From: QKTW01 sp052161885
GTDB taxonomy: Bacteria; Bacteroidota; Bacteroidia; Chitinophagales; Chitinophagaceae
DNA: 64,000 nucleotides
Direction of reading: 5' to 3'
Assembly (NCBI GenBank): GCA_052161885.1
Contig: CP197396.1
Location: 4,216,001 to 4,280,000 of the forward strand
In this document: in pieces, positions 1 through 8,624 of the stretch
Layout: every line of letters starts with the position of its first letter
How positions within the stretch are numbered: position 1 is the stretch's first letter
The notes under the pieces: model-generated
What the model saw: only the letters and a program-made list of their open reading frames with translations
Told to the model about the DNA's origin: nothing
Databases searched by the model: none
Program-made: the position numbers and the translations under genes

Positions 1-1406
1 CCATTTACAGTAGCGGGCTTAAAACGAGTGTTCTTTTCACTATTGAGAAAACTGTTGATGCGGTCATTAATTCGTTGCTTCAGGGCTTCATCTACTTTCT
101 CTACCTTTTCTGATGAAGCAATGGCGCCTGGTTTTCCGTTATTTTCTGCAGTTATCGGAGCAGGTGCGTGTATCTGCTCCAATCCATTTGACTCATAATA
201 AATCAGTTTGCCAGTTTTATCTATGATCATACTGTAGATAGACAGTTCATATTTTCCGTCGCCAAGTTTATCAAGATCCGGGTGAAGGGTGTTAAACAAT
301 GCTGTTTCCCAGTTTGCACCGCCCTCATATACCGGAGCTGTTTCAGGATCGGCATAAATGCGGCTGCCATTTAATTTAAGTGGTTGTTCTCCCGTTACAA
401 GAACCGATGAATGCTGCGCACCGGTTGCCGGATCTATCATTATAACGGTGTCTATTTCCTTACTGCTGAATTCAAGAACATTTCCATTATTAGTTGCTTT
501 GTTGCCTTCCTTTTTCCATTTGCCGATACCACCGCCGTCAGAAGCATTTCCTTTTGAGCAGGCAAGGCTTAAAAATAATATGGGGAAAAACAGCAGGTAA
601 CGTGCACTGAATGTGCGGGAGGGATTTTTTCTGGTGAGCATAAAGATTCTGTTTTTTATTGGTGAATAATTAAAAGAATGTGTAACTGATGGCGCTGAAC
701 GCAGCATCGTCTGTTCCAGCAAAAACTGGCCATATTGTTTCAGGTCGGCTACAGATGCCGCATCAGCCTGGTATTCGTGTACCAGCAATAATTTCCTGCG
801 GTATATATACACCAGCGGGTGAAACCAGAATGCAATCTGTAACAATTGTAATAACAGCATGTCTGCAAAATGTCCCAGGCGGCTATGCTGCTGCTCATGC
901 TGCAATACTATCTGCCATTGATCAGATGAATATGTTTTGCGGTCGCTGATAAAGATCATATGCAGCAGTGAGAAAGGGCTGTGCTGTCTGCCGGTTTCTA
1001 TGATGAGCCAGTTGGCATCATATTGTTTTATACCTCTGCGATAATACCGGAATAACTGCGTCAGCTCTTTTATTACAAAGACAATACTGATCGCGGCGCC
1101 GCCAATATAAGCTGTTAGCAATATCATCTGCCAGGAGACGGAACTGTTACCGCCGGTTGTACTTACTGCCTGCACTATCGCCTGCCTCGCATGGCTTGCT
1201 CGGTAGTATAAAGACTGGTTTGCTACCGCTGTCAATGTTCGTGATGAGGAAGGCCATGTCCATAGCGGAATTAATAAGCCAAGCAGTAATGTGGTGAGCA
1301 GGTACAGGCGGTTCAGGCCATGGTAGGTTTCTTTTTTGAGAAATAACTCAAAACACAGCAGGCTCAATGTCCATATAGCTGTTGCATTTAAAAGGTATTG
1401 CAGCAT
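1..1406 (-). CDS. M56-family (BlaR1-like) membrane metallopeptidase, C-terminus cut by window edge
   Basis: Reading the minus strand from the ATG at 1406-1404 gives an uninterrupted frame of 468 codons to the window edge, so the C-terminus is missing. Residues 1-60 form transmembrane helices, and an HEQQH zinc motif lies near residue 170. It is followed by FWFHPLVY and by HEYQADA near residue 210, all typical of the peptidase M56 / BlaR1 family. A last hydrophobic segment (LLFFPILFLSLAC) then leads into a polar region that is presumably periplasmic. The N-terminus closely resembles the neighbouring M56 protein at 1418-2938, so the two look like a tandem duplication. The gap to that gene is 11 bases and both lie downstream of blaI, suggesting one operon. 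In BlaR1 the peptidase domain destroys the BlaI repressor after a signal; the signal sensed here is unknown, since no penicillin-binding domain is visible. Confidence 0.9.
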   Translation of the reverse strand, partial: MLQYLLNATAIWTLSLLCFELFLKKETYHGLNRLYLLTTLLLGLLIPLWTWPSSSRTLTAVANQSLYYRASHARQAIVQAVSTTGGNSSVSWQMILLTAYIGGAAISIVFVIKELTQLFRYYRRGIKQYDANWLIIETGRQHSPFSLLHMIFISDRKTYSSDQWQIVLQHEQQHSRLGHFADMLLLQLLQIAFWFHPLVYIYRRKLLLVHEYQADAASVADLKQYGQFLLEQTMLRSAPSVTHSFNYSPIKNRIFMLTRKNPSRTFSARYLLFFPILFLSLACSKGNASDGGGIGKWKKEGNKATNNGNVLEFSSKEIDTVIMIDPATGAQHSSVLVTGEQPLKLNGSRIYADPETAPVYEGGANWETALFNTLHPDLDKLGDGKYELSIYSMIIDKTGKLIYYESNGLEQIHAPAPITAENNGKPGAIASSEKVEKVDEALKQRINDRINSFLNSEKNTRFKPATVN

Positions 1407-1417
1407 AAAAATGTGTT

Positions 1418-2938
1418 TTACTGGTTAGTTGCAGGTATTATGTGATGATCCTTTATGCGTATTACAAGATTGCATTCCAGTGCAGGGCTCTCGAGGTTGT
1501 AGTAAACATTTTTTCCGTCTTTCATTGCAGGTGTAAAGTTTGCCTGTTTCAGGATGTTGTCTGCTTTCTTATTGATAACCTGCTGCAAGGATGGCGGAAT
1601 CATTTTATCTTTTGCATTCATCAGGCTGTGACGCATTTCCAGCAGGCCATGATACATTTCACCAGGTGTTTCCGCAGAAACTTTCAGGTTGCCGGTCTCT
1701 GGTACTATGTAAAAGTTGTCGTGATAGATGACACGGCCCTGTGTGTTTAGAATTATCCTGCTTAGTTCGGTAGTATAGGTACCGTCCGGCAGGAGAGATA
1801 ATTCGGGAGCCACCTCTTTTAATATAAGTGTTGCAAGGCTTTTTTCAATCCCTGAATAAACAGGGGGAATATTTACTTCGCCATTGCTGAAAATTTTCTG
1901 ATCATTTGCCGTTACCGGTTGCCGCCCGGAATTCAGTATCACTTTTTCTGTGGCATGGGTTTCCGGGTTTTTAACCAATAAAGTATCACCAGACGTCAGG
2001 TGGAATTGTATTCTATTACCATCCTGTACAACGATCTCGTCTGTTCCCTTTTTGTTAAGGTGACGGGTACTTTCCTGTGGTTTGGTACAGCAAAGGAAAG
2101 CAAATGAAACTAGTGGTACTATAGTCAATAATTTTATGAAGTGCGCTGCGTCGGATGAACGGCGGGTCATCATCCGCAGCCTTTTTGCTATCGGAGCTCT
2201 GCTTAGCGAGTGTGTTACCGACGGTGCTCCTTGCAGCATGCTTTGCTCAATAATGAAACGGCCATATTGCAATTGCTTTGTTTCGGAAACTGTTGCATCT
2301 GCCTGGTATTCGTGAATAAGCAGCAGCCTGTTTTTGTATGCGTATATCAGCGGGTGAAACCAAAACACAACCTGCAGCATCCGCATCAGGAACAGATCTG
2401 CAAAATGGAGCAGGTGGCGATGTTGTTCTTCATGTTTTAGTATTAATTCCCATTCATCTGATGAATAGCAGAAACGGTTATTTACAAAAAGGATATTAAA
2501 CAATGAAAACGGGCTATGCTGTTTTCCTGTCTCTGAAATTATCCATTTGTTTTCGTAATGTTTTGTTCCTCTTCGGTATCGGTAAAACAGAATGATGACT
2601 TCTCTTACAATCGGCACCAGGCTTATTGCCACACCTGCGAGATAAAATGTGTACAACAATGTGCCAATAGGAATGCCTTTGTTGATGACTGTTTCCCGTG
2701 TATGCGTCATAATATGTGCGGCATGTATGGGTTGATGATATAGGGGCTGGCGTAAAACGATGGTATAAGCCTGACCTGCCTGCGGCCATGACCATAATGG
2801 AACAAGTAGGCCCAGCAAAAGTGTAAACAGCAGGTAGGTGCGGTTCATGCCATGATAGGTTTCCTTTTTCAGGAACAGCTCAAAGCAACAAAGGCTTAGT
2901 GACCATATAATGCTTGCGTGGAGCAGATAGGTAAGCAT
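1418..2938 (-). CDS. M56-family (BlaR1-like) membrane metallopeptidase
   Basis: A 506-residue membrane peptidase. Transmembrane helices lie around residues 1-20, 36-52 and 92-120. The HEEQH zinc motif is near residue 169, FWFHPLIY near 192 and HEYQADA near 209; a further hydrophobic segment at about 285-305 precedes a long polar C-terminal domain. This arrangement matches BlaR1/MecR1-type signal transducers, except that the C-terminal domain is not recognisably a penicillin-binding domain. The start codon sits one base beyond the blaI stop, so the two are almost certainly co-transcribed. Expected role: a sensor that inactivates the adjacent BlaI-type repressor on an envelope signal. The ligand cannot be told from sequence. 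A second, similar copy follows immediately (1-1406). Confidence 0.92.
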   Translation of the reverse strand: MLTYLLHASIIWSLSLCCFELFLKKETYHGMNRTYLLFTLLLGLLVPLWSWPQAGQAYTIVLRQPLYHQPIHAAHIMTHTRETVINKGIPIGTLLYTFYLAGVAISLVPIVREVIILFYRYRRGTKHYENKWIISETGKQHSPFSLFNILFVNNRFCYSSDEWELILKHEEQHRHLLHFADLFLMRMLQVVFWFHPLIYAYKNRLLLIHEYQADATVSETKQLQYGRFIIEQSMLQGAPSVTHSLSRAPIAKRLRMMTRRSSDAAHFIKLLTIVPLVSFAFLCCTKPQESTRHLNKKGTDEIVVQDGNRIQFHLTSGDTLLVKNPETHATEKVILNSGRQPVTANDQKIFSNGEVNIPPVYSGIEKSLATLILKEVAPELSLLPDGTYTTELSRIILNTQGRVIYHDNFYIVPETGNLKVSAETPGEMYHGLLEMRHSLMNAKDKMIPPSLQQVINKKADNILKQANFTPAMKDGKNVYYNLESPALECNLVIRIKDHHIIPATNQ

Positions 2939-2939
2939 G

Positions 2940-3326
2940 CTATTTCTTTTTTTCGTTGTTATCGAGTTGTTTCAGCAATTCGTTTAATTCTTTAAGATCC
3001 AGGTTGTCTTTTTGCACCAGGAAGCTTACCAGCAGTTTTGGCGATCCGCCAAAGTATTTTTCCATCAGGCTTTTTACACCTTGCTGCGCATAATCTTCCT
3101 TATTGACGATCGGAAAATATTCGTATGTTTTGCCGTAAGCCTTGTGATCCACAAATCCTTTTTTCTCAAGAATACGCACTACAGAAGATATAGTGCTGTG
3201 CGGCATATCGGGGTCACCGAGCTGCTCCAGTATATCGCGGACGAGGCATCGGCCCAGCTGCCAGATGACCTGCATTACTTCTTCCTCCGCTTTGGTAAGA
3301 GTTTGTAACTGTTTTTTTGGTTTCAT
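2940..3326 (-). CDS. blaI: BlaI/MecI-family transcriptional repressor
   Basis: A 128-residue protein, the normal length for the BlaI/MecI/CopY family. It has an N-terminal winged helix (LTKAEEEVMQVIW through VVRILEKKGFVDHK) and a C-terminal dimerisation helix pair in which these repressors are normally cleaved. It is the first gene of an operon with two M56 peptidases, the standard repressor-protease pairing. A perfect inverted repeat at 3325-3344 overlaps its start codon and is the likely autoregulatory operator. What the system controls besides itself is unknown; no beta-lactamase gene is in the window. Confidence 0.92.
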   Translation of the reverse strand: MKPKKQLQTLTKAEEEVMQVIWQLGRCLVRDILEQLGDPDMPHSTISSVVRILEKKGFVDHKAYGKTYEYFPIVNKEDYAQQGVKSLMEKYFGGSPKLLVSFLVQKDNLDLKELNELLKQLDNNEKKK

Positions 3327-3344
3327 AACGTAAATATACGTTAT
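3325..3344 (-). promoter_or_regulatory. Probable BlaI operator and promoter of the blaI-M56-M56 operon
   Basis: Perfect inverted repeat with 8-base arms ATAACGTA and TACGTTAT separated by AATA, covering the first bases of the blaI start codon. On the minus strand it contains TATATTTA, close to the Bacteroidetes -7 consensus TAnnTTTG, only a few bases before the ATG. Repressor binding would therefore block the promoter. The assignment to BlaI is inferred from position and symmetry. Confidence 0.65.
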
Positions 3345-3376
3345 ACAACTGAAAAACCAAATTTTTGTTTAAGGGC

Positions 3377-3402
3377 ATAAAAAAAGCGCCACAAAGGCGC
3401 TT
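3377..3402 (-). terminator. Rho-independent terminator of the 3425-4150 lipoprotein gene
   Basis: Stem AAGCGCC / GGCGCTT with a five-base loop, followed on the minus strand by seven T residues. Confidence 0.85.
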
Positions 3403-3424
3403 GCTGATTTATCTTATGCCGGCA

Positions 3425-4150
3425 TTATTTGCATTCGTATGCAAATGTATAGTCCGTAGCATTTGAGCTGCCCTGCCCGACAGTGTAGCTGATAACATTG
3501 CCCAAAGAATCTGTGTTAAAGTTTGTGATCGCGCCATTGGAACTACCCAGGCTGAAATGTTTTGGTTTGACAGTAGTGCCAATGCCAAATGATTCCATGT
3601 CCGACCATTTAAACATGTCTCCGTTCTGATACAATCTTGTCTGATCAAAGAAATAATTGACATTTGATATTGCTGGCGAACTTGCAGAAGAGACCAGGTC
3701 CCCATTCTGCCACTGGCAAGTGGTATAAAGGCCTAAACCTTTGTCATAGCTGGTAGCCAACGTCCCATCTGTGTTGTAGGTGAATATTGTCGTATCGGAT
3801 GACGAACTCAAGAGGTCGGTATGATAAACAGCGGTTACATGGTTCTGCGCATCTATCATCACGGAATCTGTTCTTAAAAGGCTGTTATTATCAAACTCCT
3901 GTGTGGTCAGGTAGCCGTTGCCATACCGGAATTTTTTGGAAAAGCCGGAATTGCCGTTTATTACAGATGGCCGTCCCTGGTTGTCATAATTTATTGAGTA
4001 AGTGAATGTGTACATGCTACCGGAGGATAACTTAAAACCATCGGTAACAGAAACAAGCTTACAACCTGCATTTTTTGTAGTAGATCCCTTGGAGCAGGAC
4101 ATAAGACCGCATGCAGCTGCAGCCAATAGGGTGAAAATTTGCTTTTTCAT
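3425..4150 (-). CDS. Putative lipoprotein of unknown function
   Basis: A 241-residue protein with a lipoprotein signal peptide (MKKQIFTLLAAAACGLMSC, lipobox Cys19). The rest is rich in short beta-strand motifs of the type YxxYDxQGRPxxI and FTYNTDGTL, reminiscent of the YD/RHS-like strand repeats common in surface lipoproteins of Bacteroidota. No catalytic motif is visible. It has its own downstream terminator and is probably monocistronic. The function cannot be named. Confidence 0.75.
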   Translation of the reverse strand: MKKQIFTLLAAAACGLMSCSKGSTTKNAGCKLVSVTDGFKLSSGSMYTFTYSINYDNQGRPSVINGNSGFSKKFRYGNGYLTTQEFDNNSLLRTDSVMIDAQNHVTAVYHTDLLSSSSDTTIFTYNTDGTLATSYDKGLGLYTTCQWQNGDLVSSASSPAISNVNYFFDQTRLYQNGDMFKWSDMESFGIGTTVKPKHFSLGSSNGAITNFNTDSLGNVISYTVGQGSSNATDYTFAYECK

Positions 4151-4180
4151 TGTTGTGTGTGTTTAAAATGCAATAGGTCG

Positions 4181-4537
4181 TTAATGTAATCCCTCTTTGA
4201 GCGCTTCTATTGTTTTCTTTTCATTGCCCACAAACATCTGATCTTTATAAATGATCACCGGCCGCTTCAGGAAGGTATAATGCTCCAGGATGTACCGGCG
4301 ATAATCCGCTTCTGTAAGCTGTTTATCTGCCAGCCCCAATGCTTTATATTGCTGCGATCTGCGGCTGAAAAGCGCTTCGTAGCTTCCGGCTTTTTCTTTC
4401 ATGGCATCCAGTTGTTCCTCTGTAACAGGATTTGTTTTGATGTCCTGCAGCTCAAAGCCATTTGCTGTTGCGTCAATTTCTTTGAGGATTTTACGGCAGG
4501 TATCGCAGGTAGAAAGGTGATAGATTTTTTTAGCCAT
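4181..4537 (-). CDS. ArsC/Spx-family thioredoxin-fold protein (arsenate reductase-like)
   Basis: A 118-residue protein of the ArsC/Spx family. The N-terminal CxxC (Cys11-Asp-Thr-Cys14) follows the first beta strand, and KRPVIIYKDQMFVG near the C-terminus matches the conserved RPxxxxxxxxxxG signature of the family. In arsenate reductases the first cysteine attacks arsenate; in Spx/YffB-like members the fold serves in redox regulation or has an unknown role. No arsenic resistance genes are nearby, so an arsenate role is not supported by context. It is encoded between a lipoprotein and Lon, all on the minus strand. Confidence 0.85.
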   Translation of the reverse strand: MAKKIYHLSTCDTCRKILKEIDATANGFELQDIKTNPVTEEQLDAMKEKAGSYEALFSRRSQQYKALGLADKQLTEADYRRYILEHYTFLKRPVIIYKDQMFVGNEKKTIEALKEGLH

Positions 4538-4561
4538 TTTAAAATTTCGTGTTTTTATTAA

Positions 4562-4591
4562 ACAAAAGCCATACAGTTTCCTGCATGGCTT
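4562..4591 (-). terminator. Probable terminator downstream of lon
   Basis: Imperfect stem AAGCCATxCAG / CTGxATGGCTT (4566-4591) with loop TTTC, followed on the minus strand by a short T-rich run. Confidence 0.65.
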
Positions 4592-4614
4592 CTCAGATCG
4601 CTCAATATTTTAGT

Positions 4615-7038
4615 TTACTTCTTCACCAGTGCAAGGTTCAGCACCTCTGTCATCTCGGTAACATAATGGAACTTCATGCCTTTGATATATGCTTTGTTGA
4701 TCTCTTCAACATCTTTTTCATTCTGTTTGCACATGATCACTTCCTTAATGCCGGCACGTTTTGCAGCCAGTACTTTTTCTTTAATACCACCCACCGGCAG
4801 CACCTGTCCACGTAGTGTGATCTCACCTGTCATTGCAAAATAAGGTTTCACCTTTTTGCCGGTGAAGGCAGATGCAAGAGAGGTGAGCATGGTAATGCCT
4901 GCGCTGGGTCCATCTTTGGGAACAGCACCTTCCGGAACATGCACGTGTATGCTGTACTCTTCAAACATTGACGGTGCAATGTCGTACTCTGTACTGTGGG
5001 CTTTAAGATAGGAGAGCGCTGTACTGGCACTTTCTTTCATCACATTACCCAGGTTTCCGGTAAGAGTAAGGCCACCTTTTCCTTTCGACAGGCTGGTTTC
5101 TATAAAGAGGATATCGCCGCCTACGGATGTCCAGGCGAGGCCTACAGTTACACCGGGCGGATGCCCTTTGGTATAGATATCATTGCTGAAGCGTGGTTTG
5201 CCCAGCACTTTTTCTATCTGCTCGGAAGTTACCTGCGGAGCTACTTTGTCTTCCATGGCAACCTGGCGCGCTACATTGCGCATTACAGAAGCCATCAGGC
5301 GGTCCAGCTCGCGCACGCCGCTCTCACGCGTATACTCCTGTATGATTTTGCTGATCACTTTATCAGGGAAGCGCAGCGGCACTTTACTGAGACCGTGCAG
5401 CTCTTTCTGCTTAGGTATCAGGTGGCGCTTTGCGATCTCTGTTTTTTCTTCTGTAGAATAGCCGGACAGCTGTATGATCTCCAGCCTGTCGCGGAGGGCG
5501 GGCTGTATATCGCCAAGACTGTTGGCCGTAGCAATGAACAAAACTTTGGAGAGATCGAATTCGAGCTCCAGGTAGTTGTCGTAAAACGTACTGTTCTGTT
5601 CCGGGTCCAGTATTTCCAGCAGGGCAGAAGATGGGTCTCCACGGAAATCTTTGCCTATTTTATCTATTTCATCCAGTATAAACACCGGGTTGGCAGACTT
5701 TACTTTGCGCAGCTGCTGTATAATGCGGCCGGGCATGGCACCAATATATGTTTTGCGGTGACCGCGCAGTTCGCTTTCATCATGAAGGCCGCCGAGACTT
5801 AAGCGTACATATTTACGGTTAATAGAATTGGCAATGCTCCTGCCCAGCGATGTTTTACCAATGCCCGGAGGGCCTACAAAACAAAGTATGGGCGATTTCA
5901 TATCACCTTTAAGCTTTAGTACGGCAAGATATTCAAGAATACGTTCCTTGATCTTTTCCATGCCATAATGATCATCATCCAGTATTTTCTGGGCGCGGCG
6001 CAGATCATAGCTGTCTTCTGTGAAGCTTCCCCACGGAAGGTCCAGAATCAGGTCCAGGTGATTATATATTACGGAATAGTCCGGCGTACTGGGATGCATG
6101 CGCTCCAGCTTCTGTATATTTTTCTGGAAGAGCTCGCGGGCTGTTTCGCTCATCTGTACGCTTTCGGCGCGCTTCTGCAGATCACGTATCTCGCGCTCGT
6201 TAGGGTCGCCGCCAAGCTCTTCACGTATAGATTTAAGCTGCTGCTGCAGAAAATACTCGCGCTGCTGCTTGTCAATATCCGCACGTGTTTTATTGGTAAT
6301 CTCATTTTTGAGCTCAACCAATTGCAATTCCGACTGTAAAAGCTGCAAAAGACGTTCTGCACGTAATGTCACATTATCTTCTTCCAGTAATGCCTGTTTT
6401 TCTGTCAGTTTGGCATTTATGTTGGAAGCAATGAAGTGCATCAGGAAGGATTGCTGCTCTATATTGCGCAGAACTATGCTTGTTTCATGCGGCAGATTGG
6501 GCGATTGCTGCAGTATTTTTTCGGAGTAATCCTTTATAGAAGAGACAAGTGCATCAAAGGAAGCGTCTTCTTTGGGAAAATCGTCGTTCAGCAGCCTGAT
6601 ACGTGCGCTGTGGAAGGGTTCTGTCTGGGTAAATTCTTCTATATGGAAGCGTACCCGGCCCATGATGAAAACAGTGGTATTGCCATCGGGCATTTTTATC
6701 TGTTTTACCACTTTGGCAAGCGTACCTATTGAGTAGATGTCTTCCGGTGCAGGGTCATCATTATTACTGTCTTTCTGGGCTACAACGCCTATCCACTTTC
6801 CTTGTTTCTGCGCTTCTGTAATGGCTTTTACAGATTTTTCGCGTGCTACGGTTATGGGGAGTACCACATTAGGGAAAAGTACAGTATTACGCAGGGCTAT
6901 AACAGGAACCTCTGAAGGGAGCGCTCCTTTCTCCTGCTCATCCATTTCTTCTTCTCCCAGCGGTACGATGGGCATAAACTCCATCTCCTGCTCCGACTGG
7001 TTAAAGAACATATCTATCATTGATTTTATTTCGGACAT
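4615..7038 (-). CDS. lon: ATP-dependent protease La (Lon)
   Basis: An 807-residue Lon protease of normal length. The N-terminal LON substrate-binding domain begins around PVIALRNTVLFPNVVLP. A coiled-coil segment leads to the AAA+ module with Walker A GPPGIGKT and Walker B VFILDEIDKIG. The C-terminal S16 peptidase domain has catalytic Ser712 in DGPSAG and Lys753 in GGIKEK. It degrades misfolded and regulatory proteins in the cytosol using ATP. The gene is transcribed alone from a promoter at 7073-7102, and a perfect inverted repeat at 7051-7071 lies in its leader. Confidence 0.98.
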   Translation of the reverse strand: MSEIKSMIDMFFNQSEQEMEFMPIVPLGEEEMDEQEKGALPSEVPVIALRNTVLFPNVVLPITVAREKSVKAITEAQKQGKWIGVVAQKDSNNDDPAPEDIYSIGTLAKVVKQIKMPDGNTTVFIMGRVRFHIEEFTQTEPFHSARIRLLNDDFPKEDASFDALVSSIKDYSEKILQQSPNLPHETSIVLRNIEQQSFLMHFIASNINAKLTEKQALLEEDNVTLRAERLLQLLQSELQLVELKNEITNKTRADIDKQQREYFLQQQLKSIREELGGDPNEREIRDLQKRAESVQMSETARELFQKNIQKLERMHPSTPDYSVIYNHLDLILDLPWGSFTEDSYDLRRAQKILDDDHYGMEKIKERILEYLAVLKLKGDMKSPILCFVGPPGIGKTSLGRSIANSINRKYVRLSLGGLHDESELRGHRKTYIGAMPGRIIQQLRKVKSANPVFILDEIDKIGKDFRGDPSSALLEILDPEQNSTFYDNYLELEFDLSKVLFIATANSLGDIQPALRDRLEIIQLSGYSTEEKTEIAKRHLIPKQKELHGLSKVPLRFPDKVISKIIQEYTRESGVRELDRLMASVMRNVARQVAMEDKVAPQVTSEQIEKVLGKPRFSNDIYTKGHPPGVTVGLAWTSVGGDILFIETSLSKGKGGLTLTGNLGNVMKESASTALSYLKAHSTEYDIAPSMFEEYSIHVHVPEGAVPKDGPSAGITMLTSLASAFTGKKVKPYFAMTGEITLRGQVLPVGGIKEKVLAAKRAGIKEVIMCKQNEKDVEEINKAYIKGMKFHYVTEMTEVLNLALVKK

Positions 7039-7050
7039 TACAACAAGATT

Positions 7051-7102
7051 ACTCTTTTTTTGAAAAAGAGTGCAAAATTAAGGGGTCAATCTGCATGCCA
7101 AA
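7051..7102 (-). promoter_or_regulatory. lon promoter with leader inverted repeat
   Basis: On the minus strand a -33 TTTG (7099-7102) and a -7 TAATTTTG (7073-7080) fit the Bacteroidetes promoter consensus with an 18-base spacer. Immediately after the -7 lies a perfect inverted repeat, ACTCTTTTT / AAAAAGAGT with a three-base loop (7051-7071). It would be an operator at the start site or a hairpin at the 5-prime end of the lon mRNA. Confidence 0.7.
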
Positions 7103-7288
7103 GAAGGAACGACTGTAATTTTTGCAGAGATACGATCTTTTATATCTTTACAAAAATTATATCACCCTCACGAGCGTTTTGGAGCAAGCCGCTTAAATTA
7201 TTTTAAACAGAAAAGCATAAATTTTGTGCGTCACACGAACAGTATGAAGCATAATACTGTTTTTATTAAATTAATTAAACTACCATTA

Positions 7289-8041
7289 ATGAGATACAAA
7301 TACCTTTACTTTTTACTCGCTACGGCCCTTCTTTCCTATAACGTACGCGCTCAATCCGGTAACACCGATTCTGCGATGAATGACGATATGAAGCCGGAAC
7401 ATGTACGTAAGTTCTACTTCAGCAATGGTCTGGATGCCTTCCTGTTTTCCAGCTCCGTATTACAGCGGACCGGTGAATCATCAAAGCTCAGCACTTTACG
7501 TTTCAGTCTTATTCTCAACTATGGCATGAATGTCAATTACGATTTCAATAATCATTTCGGCGTATTGGCAGGCCTTGGTATTAAGAACATCGGTTTTATT
7601 GAAAAGTTCGGTGACAGCACGGTAAAACACCGGGTATACACAATTGGCGTACCTGTGGGCATTAAAGTCGGTAATCTGGGTAAGCACAATTTTGTAATGC
7701 TTGGTGGCGGTATGGACCTGCCATTTAATTACCGGGAGAAAGGCTTTGTGAAAAGAGGCCACAAGAATAAATTCAATGAATGGTTCAGCGACCGCACTGC
7801 TACAGTAATGCCTTATTTGTTTGCCGGTGTTTCCCTAAGCCCGGGCATAACATTTAAAGCACAGTATTATCCGGGCAATTTCCTTAATCAGGATTATAAG
7901 GATGATAATGGTAATAAACCTTATGCCGGTTATGAAAAAACAAATCTGGTATTCCTGAGTATCGGGTTTGATATTCATTATAAGGGAAAAGCACCTGGTA
8001 TGAACCCGTCCGGCAGCAATGAAAATGTTACACTTAAATAA
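7289..8041 (+). CDS. Outer-membrane beta-barrel protein, porin-like, function unknown
   Basis: A 250-residue protein from the ATG at 7289, chosen because it starts a clean signal peptide (MRYKYLYFLLATALLSYNVRAQ); in-frame starts further upstream would put a poor extension in front. The mature part has alternating hydrophobic/aromatic strands (NYGMNVNYDFNNHFGVLAGLGI, split here by turns), typical of eight- to ten-stranded OmpW/PorT-like barrels. The C-terminal strand LVFLSIGFDIHY ends in an aromatic. It is followed 11 bases later by a MarR-family regulator, suggesting a two-gene operon. Substrate or partner unknown. Confidence 0.75.
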   Translation: MRYKYLYFLLATALLSYNVRAQSGNTDSAMNDDMKPEHVRKFYFSNGLDAFLFSSSVLQRTGESSKLSTLRFSLILNYGMNVNYDFNNHFGVLAGLGIKNIGFIEKFGDSTVKHRVYTIGVPVGIKVGNLGKHNFVMLGGGMDLPFNYREKGFVKRGHKNKFNEWFSDRTATVMPYLFAGVSLSPGITFKAQYYPGNFLNQDYKDDNGNKPYAGYEKTNLVFLSIGFDIHYKGKAPGMNPSGSNENVTLK

Positions 8042-8052
8042 TACGGAAGCCT

Positions 8053-8511
8053 ATGCCAACTATTGAGGACGAGATAAAACAATCAAAATTTGAATCGCTG
8101 CAGGTGAAAGCACACATGAATGTACTGTTTACGGCCAGCTTTTTTCATAACCGCATGCTTGCTTTCCTGAAGACGCATGGTCTGTACCATGAGCAGTTCA
8201 ATGTGTTGCGGATATTGAGGCGGGAATACCCGGAAATTGTTTCGCAGCGTGAAATACTATCCCGTATGCTGAACCGGAATTCAAATCTTACACGGATCAT
8301 TAAGCGTCTTAAAGATAAAAAACTGGTCACCGTTAGCGTTTCTCCGGCCGACAGACGCGAATATGAGATATCAATAACGGAAGAGGGGTTAAAATTGCTG
8401 GATGTAATAGACCAGGAGTTATTTGGCCCGGGAGCTGCTCCGCTGAACAATCTTACAGATAAAGAGGCCGCACGGCTTAACAATCTGCTGGATAAGATGC
8501 GGGAAGTATAA
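8053..8511 (+). CDS. MarR-family transcriptional regulator
   Basis: A 152-residue protein with the MarR winged helix. The helix-turn-helix around residues 50-85 (ILSRMLNRNSNLTRIIKRL) is followed by the wing motif with the characteristic DRREYEISITEEG. These dimeric regulators usually respond to small molecules or oxidants and repress neighbouring genes. It directly follows the outer-membrane protein gene at 7289-8041, which is a plausible target. A strong terminator ends the unit at 8534-8565. Confidence 0.9.
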   Translation: MPTIEDEIKQSKFESLQVKAHMNVLFTASFFHNRMLAFLKTHGLYHEQFNVLRILRREYPEIVSQREILSRMLNRNSNLTRIIKRLKDKKLVTVSVSPADRREYEISITEEGLKLLDVIDQELFGPGAAPLNNLTDKEAARLNNLLDKMREV

Positions 8512-8533
8512 CGCACATTTTTATTTTCTATGG

Positions 8534-8565
8534 CGCCTGTGCTTTGTGTACAGGCGTCTTTTTTT
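8534..8565 (+). terminator. Terminator after the marR-like gene
   Basis: Stem CGCCTGT / ACAGGCG with a nine-base loop, followed by TCTTTTTTT. Confidence 0.85.
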
Positions 8566-8576
8566 GATACGGGCGC

Positions 8577-8600
8577 AAAAAAGCCGGCAATGAAGCCGGC
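8577..8600 (-). terminator. Terminator after the TlpA-like gene
   Basis: Stem GCCGGC / GCCGGC with a six-base loop, followed on the minus strand by six T residues. It sits back to back with the plus-strand terminator between convergent genes. Confidence 0.85.
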
Positions 8601-8624
8601 CGGTAATAATTTAAAATTATCGGA

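Noticed and set aside
4181..4537. Arsenate resistance function for the ArsC/Spx-like protein
   Set aside because: The fold and CxxC are clear but no arsenic transporter or regulator is nearby, so only the family is claimed.
4996..5802. 268-codon plus-strand frame opposite lon
   Set aside because: Antisense shadow of lon with no start context or domain.
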